From Lichenibacterium minor (GTDB taxonomy: Bacteria; Pseudomonadota; Alphaproteobacteria; Rhizobiales; Beijerinckiaceae): 64,000 bases of DNA. Position numbers and translations under genes: made by a program. The notes under the pieces were generated by a model. That model did no database searches. It was not told the origin of the DNA and saw nothing but the letters and a program-made list of their open reading frames with translations. The DNA is taken from positions 62,001 through 126,000 of the forward strand of contig NZ_QYBB01000011.1 of NCBI RefSeq assembly GCF_004137685.1, read 5' to 3'. Positions within the stretch are counted from its first letter, which is position 1. Each line of letters opens with the position of its first letter. This document shows, in pieces, positions 57,925 through 64,000 of this stretch.

Positions 57925-58596
57925 TCAGCCGCGGGGGCCGCGCGCGACGCGCTCGATCTCGCTGCGCACGAGCCGCTCCACGAGCTGCGGGAGGTTGTCA
58001 TCGAGCCAAGTCTTCAGCATCGGCCGCAGGAGGTCGCGCATGACGCGCTCGAGCATCGGGGTGTTCTGCAGCACCACCGTGGCGGCCAGCGTTTCGAAGG
58101 CCGACATGACCGATTCGCCGAGCGGCGGGGACAGCAGGTCGCCTTCGGCGTCGTCGCCCAGGGCAGGAACGGGATGGTCTGGCATATCGTGGTCCTCATC
58201 CTGCGCCTGCGCGCGCATCGCGGGTTCGGGCAATCTTGCCCGCAGGCCGGAGATGCCGCCGGCATCCCTCTCGTCCTGCGCCCCGCCGTGGTAAGCCGCC
58301 TCGTCCGCGTCCGATGGCACCGGGGCCGCCGCCTGCAGGGGGGGACGGTCCGCGGAAGGCACGAGCCGGGCGAGGTCGAGCACGTCGTCGTAAGGTGTGC
58401 GGGCGCGGGCCAAGCTGCGCTCCCCTTCGGCCGCCGCATCCGGGCGGCGGGCCGCGACCGGGGTGAGGGCCGGCTTGCCGCCGCCGTTCTGATCGTCGGC
58501 GATGATCCGCCGGATCGAGGCCAGGATGTCTTCCATCGAGGGCTCCGAGGACCGACCCTCGGCCGGCTCGGGGGGATAGGCGCTGGCAGCGGTCAT
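57925..58596 (-). CDS. popZ: Polar organizing protein PopZ (DUF2497)
   Basis: 223 residues. The conserved N-terminal helix SMEDILASIRRIIADD recruits partner proteins. The middle (about 40-150) is acidic, Pro/Asp-rich and disordered. The C-terminal oligomerisation helices are PMLKTWLDDNLPQLVERLVRSEIERV. PopZ forms a hub at the cell pole that anchors the chromosome centromere and signalling proteins. It is downstream of tolC on the same strand, as usual in Hyphomicrobiales; valS, which often follows, is absent here and exoR takes that place. Confidence 0.93.
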   Translation of the reverse strand: MTAASAYPPEPAEGRSSEPSMEDILASIRRIIADDQNGGGKPALTPVAARRPDAAAEGERSLARARTPYDDVLDLARLVPSADRPPLQAAAPVPSDADEAAYHGGAQDERDAGGISGLRARLPEPAMRAQAQDEDHDMPDHPVPALGDDAEGDLLSPPLGESVMSAFETLAATVVLQNTPMLERVMRDLLRPMLKTWLDDNLPQLVERLVRSEIERVARGPRG

Positions 58597-58667
58597 GAGC
58601 CTGAGGACCTTCTTACGCTTTACGGGGTCACGAGCCAGGTCGTCGGCGCCACGGAAAGATTGCGGCG

Positions 58668-58682
58668 TAAACCTGTCCTTAA
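58668..58682. promoter_or_regulatory. Possible CtrA-type half-sites upstream of popZ
   Basis: The sequence TAAA-N7-TTAA matches the CtrA consensus TTAA-N7-TTAA at seven of eight defined positions. It lies 72 bases before the popZ start in an otherwise GC-rich gap. A chance match is possible, so confidence is low. Confidence 0.3.
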
Positions 58683-58865
58683 CGGATACGTCCGGTCCCG
58701 TCCGCAAACAAGCCATGTGTGGCGAAGTTCCGTGGACAATCGGGCCGGACGGTTGACGCCGTCGCGTCGGAATTGGTGCAAGTTCGCGTTTGTTTCCGCC
58801 CGACCGCTGAAAACGCAGGGGAATGCCTGCCCGCCGTCGATCGGCGGGGCGTCGGTGAACGGCCC

Positions 58866-60503
58866 TCAGCGGCCGTCGGGGGTCCGCAGGCCGAACCACT
58901 TGTCCTTGACCTGGTCGAAGTGGACCGTCGGGTTGTAGGGCTGCAGGCGCAGGTTCAGGCCGGACGCCGACAGCCGCCCGCAGGACGCCAGGATGGCGTA
59001 TGTGGCGACGACGCGGTCGCGCTGGGCGCCGACGAGCTGCACGCGCGCGTTCAACAGCGTTTGCTGGGCGTTGAGCACGTCCAGCGTCGTGCGCTGGCCG
59101 ACGCGGGCCTCCTCGCGGGTGCCGTTCAGCGCGATCTCGGCCGCGTTGACCTGGGCCTGGTCGGCCTGAACGGCGGCTTTCGACGACACCAGGAGCCCCC
59201 ACGACGAGATCACGGCGGCGCGGACGTTGTCGCGCGACACGTCGACCTGGAACTCGGCGGTCCCGAGCTGCTCCTTGGCCTGCCGGATGGTCGCGTAGGA
59301 GGCGCCGCCCTCGTAGATCGGCACCGTCAGCGACCCCACGATGGAGGCCACCAGGGCGGACGAACCGCCCGTCTGGCTGACGTCGTAGCGCTGCTGGGCC
59401 GAGCCGTTGAGGCTCAGCGTCGGGTAGAGCGCGCCTTCGGCGATCTTCACCTGCAGGGCCGCGACGTCCACGCTGTGCAGCGCCGCCTGCACGGACGGAT
59501 GTTCGATCATCGCCACCGCGATGGCGTTTTCGAGCGAAGGCGGGATGCCCCGGTCGAGCGGGCGCGCCGGCTCGAGCCGCGTCGGTTGCTCGCCGATGAC
59601 CTGCCGGTAGCTGGCGATGGAGTTCTGCAGCTGCGACTGCGCCGCGAAGTAATCGGCCCGCGAGCCCGCCACGCTGGCTTCCGCCTGGGCCACGTCGGTG
59701 CGCGTCACCTCGCCGACCTTGAAGCGGTCCTGGGTTTGGCGGAGCTGCTCTTCCAGCACCTTGATGTTGGAGTTGCGCAGGTCGAGGATCGCGGTGTCGC
59801 GCAGCACGTCCATGTAGTTCTGCGCGCCGCTCTGCAGCACGCTCTGCTCGACGTTGCGCAGCGCTTCGCGGCTGGCGAAGACGTTGGATTCGGCGGACCG
59901 GATGTTGTTCGTCGTGCGCAGCCCGTCGAACAGCGTCTGGGTGACGCTGATCCCGGCGCCGCGCGGGATGACGGTGCCCGACGCGTTGGTCCGCGTGGCT
60001 CCCCCCAGCGCCGTCGACGACGTCGTGCCGGCCGACGTGCCGGTCGAGGCCGCGAGGGCCTGGCTGGACAGGGTGCCGGTCCCCGCCGTCGTGGTGGTGC
60101 CGACGCCCGTCGTGGTGGTGCCGGTTCCCACCGTTGTGGTGCCAGCCGTCGACGTGCCGCCGAGGCCCGAAATGCTGGTCGTGCTGGTGGTGTTGGTGGT
60201 GAGGGGGCCGGAATACTGCTCGTATTGGGCGCCGAGATCGCCCGACGCCGAAACATGCGGCATGTAGCCCGAGTTGGCTATCGGGATGTTCTCGTCGGCC
60301 GCGCGGGTGTTGGAGCGCTGGGCGTTGAGGTTGGGATTGTTGAAATAGGCCTTCGACAGCGCGTCGGGCAGGTTCTCGGCGCCGACGGGGCCGGCCAGCG
60401 CCGACAACGCCACGGCGCCCATCAGCGCCAGGGCGGGCGACACGCGGTGTCGCGTCTGGCCGCGGAACACGACGGCGCTGCCTGTGACGCTGGTACCACT
60501 CAT
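58866..60503 (-). CDS. tolC: TolC family outer membrane efflux protein with Thr/Gly/Ser-rich insertion
   Basis: 545 residues, the trimeric outer-membrane channel of type I secretion and efflux systems. The signal peptide ends near VGA-E (residue 42). The two OEP repeats are recognisable: LPDALSKAYFNNPNLNAQR with VTQTLFDGLRTTNNI, and VEHPSV-type IEHPSVQAALHSV with LTVPIYEGGASYATIRQAKE. Residues 98-178, between GAQYEQYSG and IPRGAGISVTQ, are nearly all Thr, Gly, Ser and Ala, where relatives have a short surface loop. Start ATG 60503; the open frame upstream is not conserved. pcm precedes and popZ follows. Confidence 0.92.
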   Translation of the reverse strand: MSGTSVTGSAVVFRGQTRHRVSPALALMGAVALSALAGPVGAENLPDALSKAYFNNPNLNAQRSNTRAADENIPIANSGYMPHVSASGDLGAQYEQYSGPLTTNTTSTTSISGLGGTSTAGTTTVGTGTTTTGVGTTTTAGTGTLSSQALAASTGTSAGTTSSTALGGATRTNASGTVIPRGAGISVTQTLFDGLRTTNNIRSAESNVFASREALRNVEQSVLQSGAQNYMDVLRDTAILDLRNSNIKVLEEQLRQTQDRFKVGEVTRTDVAQAEASVAGSRADYFAAQSQLQNSIASYRQVIGEQPTRLEPARPLDRGIPPSLENAIAVAMIEHPSVQAALHSVDVAALQVKIAEGALYPTLSLNGSAQQRYDVSQTGGSSALVASIVGSLTVPIYEGGASYATIRQAKEQLGTAEFQVDVSRDNVRAAVISSWGLLVSSKAAVQADQAQVNAAEIALNGTREEARVGQRTTLDVLNAQQTLLNARVQLVGAQRDRVVATYAILASCGRLSASGLNLRLQPYNPTVHFDQVKDKWFGLRTPDGR

Positions 60504-60706
60504 CTTTCGACCTCGACGTCGGTGACGCTGCGCTACGCCGGACGGGCCCGCTCCGCGCTTCGACCGCCCGGCAAGCGCCCGTTCGATGCGCCCGAGGCGC
60601 CACCATACTCCTCCGCGCCGTGCGATGGACCTCGATCGGTCGAAGCGACCGGACAAATCCGGGGTCTGGCGCAAAAATGCGACACAGCGGCGCGCTGCCC
60701 GACGAG

Positions 60707-60740
60707 AAAAAGCCCACCGCCGACGTCGTCGGGGTGGGCT
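60707..60740 (-). terminator. Intrinsic terminator after pcm
   Basis: On the minus strand AGCCCACC and GGTGGGCT pair (outer 8 bp) around an inner CCGAC/GTCGG stem, and five Ts follow. It lies 26 bases beyond the pcm stop, so tolC is likely transcribed from its own promoter in the remaining gap. Confidence 0.9.
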
Positions 60741-60765
60741 CGGCGGCCGACCGAGGACCGCTGGA

Positions 60766-61476
60766 TCAGAACACGAAGCCGGCGTTCGCCTTGAACTCCG
60801 CCAGGACCGGAACCGTGGCGTCGAAGATCACCCGCCCGCTCACGTCCTCCCCCGCCTTGGTGTAGAGCGTGACGCGTCCGGAGCGCCGGCCGTTGTCCTC
60901 CGTCGAGGTGGCCACCGCCGCCAGGGTGCCGCGCGGCTTCAACTGCGCGAAGAGCGCATCGAGCCCGGACTCGACCGCGCCGAGCACGACGATGGCGTCG
61001 TAGGGGGCGCGGGCCGCCCAGCCCTCGGCGAGCGGACCGGTCACCGCCGAAGCGCGCCCTGCCGACCCCTTCACCAGCACGTCGGCGGCGAGGGCGGTGA
61101 GGCCCGCGTCCGATTCGAGCGTCACCACGCTGCCGACCATTTCGAGCAGCACGGCTGCGGCATAGCCCGCGCCGCCCGCGACGACGAGCACATGCGCGTC
61201 CGGCGCGGGGTCGACGCCCTGGAGCATGCGGGCGAGATGCATCGGCTGCATCAGCGTGCGGACCGGCCTGCCGGTGCCGGGCGACTTGAGGGTGAGGATC
61301 GCGTCGGAATAGCTGAAGGCGCGCAGGTCCTCGGGCAGGAACAGTTCGCGGCGCGTCAGGTCGAAGGCGCGCACGACGCGCGCGTCCGTCACGTCGAACG
61401 TGCGGATCTGGCCGTCAACCATGGCCCGCCTTTGGGCCGAGAACACCTGCTCGGTCGCCGCAACCTCGCCCTGCAT
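60766..61476 (-). CDS. Protein-L-isoaspartate O-methyltransferase family protein
   Basis: 236 residues from ATG 61476. The N-terminal RRAMVDGQIRTFDVTDARVVRAFDLTRRELFLPEDLR and PVRTLMQPMHLARMLQG are typical of the alphaproteobacterial Pcm relatives next to tolC. The SAM-binding motif I is unusual, VLVVAGGAGYAAAVL, where most members have an acidic or Gly-rich xxIGxGxGY sequence, and a second loop reads AVTGPLAEGWA. It is thus a probable repair methyltransferase for damaged aspartyl residues, but activity is uncertain. The gene is separated from tolC by a strong terminator. Confidence 0.85.
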   Translation of the reverse strand: MQGEVAATEQVFSAQRRAMVDGQIRTFDVTDARVVRAFDLTRRELFLPEDLRAFSYSDAILTLKSPGTGRPVRTLMQPMHLARMLQGVDPAPDAHVLVVAGGAGYAAAVLLEMVGSVVTLESDAGLTALAADVLVKGSAGRASAVTGPLAEGWAARAPYDAIVVLGAVESGLDALFAQLKPRGTLAAVATSTEDNGRRSGRVTLYTKAGEDVSGRVIFDATVPVLAEFKANAGFVF

Positions 61477-61712
61477 GGAATCCCGCCCTTCGCTGAGATG
61501 ACCGGCCGCTCGCGGCCGAACGGATGCCGATCCGTCCCTGTCGAGCCGCGCCGCATGGGCGACGGCGCGCGTTCGCGCTGCCGGCGGCCAGACCGGCGGC
61601 ATTATAGGCGAGCGACGCTCGCTGTCCATTCGCCGGGCCGGGGCTGGTCCGCCGCCCGCGGCCCCCGCAAGGTGGACACAGACCGAATCGCCCCGAGCCG
61701 GAGGCTGGCGCC

Positions 61713-62279
61713 ATGGACAACGAGATCAGCGAACAGATGGAGCACCGGGAACACGCCGAGCACGCGGCCCACAGCGGCGAGCCGCTGCTGCTGCGGGTTT
61801 CGGCGACGATCGCCATCCTGGCCGTGGTGGCGGCTTCCGTCGGCAGCCTCGAAACCATCGAAAGCGGCGCCGCCATCTCGAAGAAGAGCGAATCGGTGCT
61901 GGTCCAGAACAGGGCCACGGACCGCTGGGCCTTCTTCCAGGCGCAGAGCATCAAGAAGAACATGTACGACATCGCCAAGGCGGCGAACCCCGGGCAGGCG
62001 GACGCGTTCGACGCCAAGGCGCGGGGCTACGAGAAGGACGGGGACGTCACGCGCGAGAAGGCCGAGGAACTCGGCCGCGAAAGCGACGCCCTGCTCGAAG
62101 CCGGCGAGCGTCACGAGAAGCGCCACCATGTCCTCACGGTGGGCGTGACCCTGCTCCACGTCGGCATCGCGGTCGCGACGCTGTCGATCATCATGCGCGG
62201 CCGGCGCTGGCCCTGGTACGCCGCCATGGTGCTGGGCGTCGTCGGGACGCTCGTGGCTGCCGCCGCCTACGCGGTGTGA
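61713..62279 (+). CDS. DUF4337 family membrane protein
   Basis: 188 residues. A His/Glu-rich start (MDNEISEQMEHREHAEHAAH) leads to a membrane helix (about 27-46). A helical, charged region follows (48-135; KKSESVLVQNRATDRWAFFQAQSIKKNMYDIA). Two C-terminal helices (about 140-160 and 167-187) complete it. This arrangement matches DUF4337, of unknown function. It is divergent from pcm by 236 bases and convergent with the next gene, four bases apart. Confidence 0.85.
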   Translation: MDNEISEQMEHREHAEHAAHSGEPLLLRVSATIAILAVVAASVGSLETIESGAAISKKSESVLVQNRATDRWAFFQAQSIKKNMYDIAKAANPGQADAFDAKARGYEKDGDVTREKAEELGRESDALLEAGERHEKRHHVLTVGVTLLHVGIAVATLSIIMRGRRWPWYAAMVLGVVGTLVAAAAYAV

Positions 62280-62283
62280 CCCC

Positions 62284-62733
62284 TCACCGCCCCGTCGTTT
62301 TCAGGCGCGTGTTGCAGCGGCTCCAATATTTCGGCCAGGTCAGGCCGGGCGTTTCGGCGATCAGCGCGGCCTTGCCGGCGGTCCATTCGGCGCCACACTG
62401 CTTCTGCCGGGCGTGCATCCCGGCCATGCCGGAGCCGGCTTCCGCAGCGGCGGCGGGGGCCGCGGCCGCAGGCGCCGGGACGCCCGGCCGAACGGCGGAC
62501 GCGTTCGTCGCCGGGGCGGGCGCCGGCGTGGCCGGCGACGGCGTGGCGGCGCCCTTCAGGCGCTCGGCGCAGGCGACGCGGTAGCCGTTCCAATCCGCGC
62601 CGTTCAGCGTGCCGGCCGCGCGGGCCGCCTGGTATTCGCGCCCGCATTGCAGCATCACGGGTTCGGCGGCCCGCGCGGGCAGCGCCGTCGCGGCGAGGCC
62701 TGCCGCCGTCAGAAGCACCCGCACGGCCGTCAT
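62284..62733 (-). CDS. Secreted protein with duplicated Cys motif
   Basis: 149 residues. GGAGG six bases before ATG 62733 fixes the start and gives a signal peptide ending at ARA-A (about residue 22). Two copies of one pattern surround an Ala/Pro linker: CGREYQAARAAGTLNGADWNGYRVACAERLKG and CGAEWTAGKAALIAETPGLTWPKYWSRCNTRLK. Each has two cysteines about 25 residues apart and a central Trp, so each should form a small disulphide-bonded helical hairpin. Common in Hyphomicrobiales in similar form; function unknown. Confidence 0.75.
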   Translation of the reverse strand: MTAVRVLLTAAGLAATALPARAAEPVMLQCGREYQAARAAGTLNGADWNGYRVACAERLKGAATPSPATPAPAPATNASAVRPGVPAPAAAAPAAAAEAGSGMAGMHARQKQCGAEWTAGKAALIAETPGLTWPKYWSRCNTRLKTTGR

Positions 62734-62902
62734 CGGCATCCTCCCCGCCTTCCGGTGCCACCCCGGCTCCGCCGCACGCAGGCTGCGCCATCCCGGGGCC
62801 GGCGGCAAGGCGGGCGGCCCCGCCGAACCGCGCCCTCGCTTCGCGCGTCTCCTTGCCGACGGTGGGGTCCCCTACCCCGCCCCCAGCAGGAGCCCGCGCG
62901 CC

Positions 62903-63868
62903 ATGGTCGACGATTCGCAGCCCGGGGACCGCGCCGCGCCGCTCCAGCCACTCGCGCCCGAGCCGCGCGACCCTGGCGCCCCGGTGCCGGGGACGGGGCG
63001 GCCCGACGCGCTGTCGCCGGAAGACGAGGCGGCCCTCGCCGGCGCGGTGCGGGCACTCGAAGGCACGAGCTTCGCCGCGCACCTGTCCGGCCTCGTCGGC
63101 CGCCAGCTCGGCTTCTCGGGCAGCCTCCTGCCCGCGCGGGTCGCGGAGGTCGCCGACAAGGCCGCCGGCGCGGCGCTGCGATTCGCGCTGCGCGGCGCCG
63201 TGAGGTCGCTGTCGGGCGAGGACCGCCCGCCGCAGAACCGCTTCCATCTCGCCGCCGTGGCGACCACGGGTGCGATCGGGGGCGCCTTCGGGCTCGCCAC
63301 CCTGCCGGTCGAGCTGCCGCTGTCGACCGCGTTGATCCTGCGCTCCGTCGCCGACATTGCGCGCGCCGAGGGCGAAGACCTGCACGACCCCGAGGCCGTG
63401 TTGAGCTGCCTCGAAGTCTTCGCCCTCGGTACGGGCGGCGAAGCTGCGCTGGGCGAAAGCAGCTATTTCGCCGTGCGGGCGCTGCTCGCCAAATCCGTCA
63501 CCGAGGCGGCTCGTCACCTCGTGGCCCGCGGTGTGGCCGACGAGGCCGCGCCCGTCCTGTCGCGGCTGCTCGGGCAGATCGCATCGCGCTTCGGCCTCGC
63601 CGTGTCGCAGAAGGTCGTCGCCCAGGCGGTGCCGGTCATCGGCGCCGTGACGGGCGCGGGCATCAACGCGGCCTTCATGGACCACTACCAAAGGCTGGCA
63701 CGCGGCCACTTCACGGTGCGCCGCCTGGAACGGGTCTACGGGCCGGACCTCGTGCGGGCCGCCTACGAACGGCTTCGCACCGCGGCGGGGGGCGACGACC
63801 CGATGGAAAAGGCCGCCGTGCCGGCGCGGCCGAGCGGTATCGCCGCGCTGGCGGAGGAACGGACCTGA
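62903..63868 (+). CDS. EcsC family protein
   Basis: 321 residues from ATG 62903, preceded by AGGAG at 11 bases. The N-terminal 40 residues are Pro/Asp-rich. The body has the EcsC pattern: DEAALAGAVRALEGTSFAAHLSGLVG, VAEVADKAAGAALRFALRGAV, AAVATTGAIGGAFGLATLPVELPLSTALILRSVADIARAEGED, and GQAVPVIGAVTGAGINAAFMDHYQRLARGHF-type C-terminal region. Two hydrophobic segments suggest membrane association. The role of EcsC proteins of this type is not established. Confidence 0.85.
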   Translation: MVDDSQPGDRAAPLQPLAPEPRDPGAPVPGTGRPDALSPEDEAALAGAVRALEGTSFAAHLSGLVGRQLGFSGSLLPARVAEVADKAAGAALRFALRGAVRSLSGEDRPPQNRFHLAAVATTGAIGGAFGLATLPVELPLSTALILRSVADIARAEGEDLHDPEAVLSCLEVFALGTGGEAALGESSYFAVRALLAKSVTEAARHLVARGVADEAAPVLSRLLGQIASRFGLAVSQKVVAQAVPVIGAVTGAGINAAFMDHYQRLARGHFTVRRLERVYGPDLVRAAYERLRTAAGGDDPMEKAAVPARPSGIAALAEERT

Positions 63869-63940
63869 AGGCCGCCGCGAGTCGCTCATGATACGGTCTC
63901 GAGGCGGCCGGCCCGGAATGCTGGCGTTTCGGCGACAGGG

Positions 63941-63975
63941 GCGGCTCCCGCGCTGCCCCGGTTCGCGGGAGCCGC
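63941..63975. terminator. GC-rich hairpin after the EcsC-family gene
   Basis: Perfect 12-base arms (63941-63952 and 63964-63975) enclose an 11-base loop, 73 bases after the stop. No T run follows, so it may be a weak or factor-dependent terminator. Nothing else is visible between 63869 and the window end. Confidence 0.5.
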
Positions 63976-64000
63976 GTCCGACCGCGCCGGGCTCGACGCG

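Overview
The window is high-GC chromosomal DNA of an alphaproteobacterium, almost certainly of the order Hyphomicrobiales (Rhizobiales). The evidence is the set of lineage-typical genes: PleD and DivK side by side, PopZ next to TolC, an ExoR-type Sel1 protein, an EipB (DUF1849) protein, DUF2865 and DUF3572 proteins, a prolyl-tRNA synthetase without the INS editing domain followed by lolC-lolD, and a cyclophilin-queA-tgt block. The family or genus cannot be fixed from this sequence. No rRNA, tRNA, CRISPR array, insertion sequence or phage gene was seen. Most of the window is core genome with dense, often translationally coupled genes.

Layout. 1-6.2 kb: end of an acyltransferase gene, then topA, rnr and rpmG, closed by a perfect bidirectional terminator. 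6.5-13.4 kb: pleD-divK, DUF3572, eipB, a RidA-like gene overlapping a glycerophosphodiesterase gene, a COG3146 acyltransferase-like gene, a small secreted protein and creA. 13.5-18 kb: DUF2865 protein overlapping a second-type gltX, then DUF779 and an aldehyde dehydrogenase. 18-28.3 kb, all minus strand: cysS-GNAT-(70-aa ORF)-cyclophilin-TonB/TolA-like protein-cyclophilin-queA-tgt, then proS-lolC-lolD.

28.5-40.4 kb is the most coherent metabolic unit. It encodes a complete reductive pyrimidine degradation pathway: PreT/PreA (dihydropyrimidine dehydrogenase), a dihydropyrimidinase (HydA) and a beta-ureidopropionase-type amidohydrolase. The hydrolase genes run directly into a four-gene ABC importer. 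A RutR-like TetR regulator is divergent from the hydrolases. Two palindromes resembling the RutR site lie in front of the two catabolic operons, so they are probably co-regulated by that protein. A plus-strand block (TetR, TOBE protein, secreted protein, 58-aa protein, SDR) sits between the two operons.

40.4-52.6 kb: a KdgK-like sugar kinase, periplasmic MsrA, two tandem secreted paralogues, mtnA, an RsmB-type methyltransferase, a tiny lipoprotein, guaB, a Ser/Ala/Gly/Pro-rich repeat protein, an MFS exporter, rlmE and ppx/gppA. 52.6-64 kb: TerC-family protein, a UbiH-type monooxygenase, an LpxL-type acyltransferase, xthA, exoR, popZ, tolC, pcm, DUF4337, a duplicated-motif secreted protein and an EcsC-family protein.

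The points most worth a second look are the paired RutR-like operators and coupled importer, a tRNA-guanine transglycosylase that has lost three of its four zinc ligands, a Thr/Gly/Ser-rich insertion of about 80 residues in TolC, the repeat protein at 47.9-48.9 kb, a short coupled ORF at 25.6-25.8 kb, and a long bulged hairpin beside the rpmG terminator.
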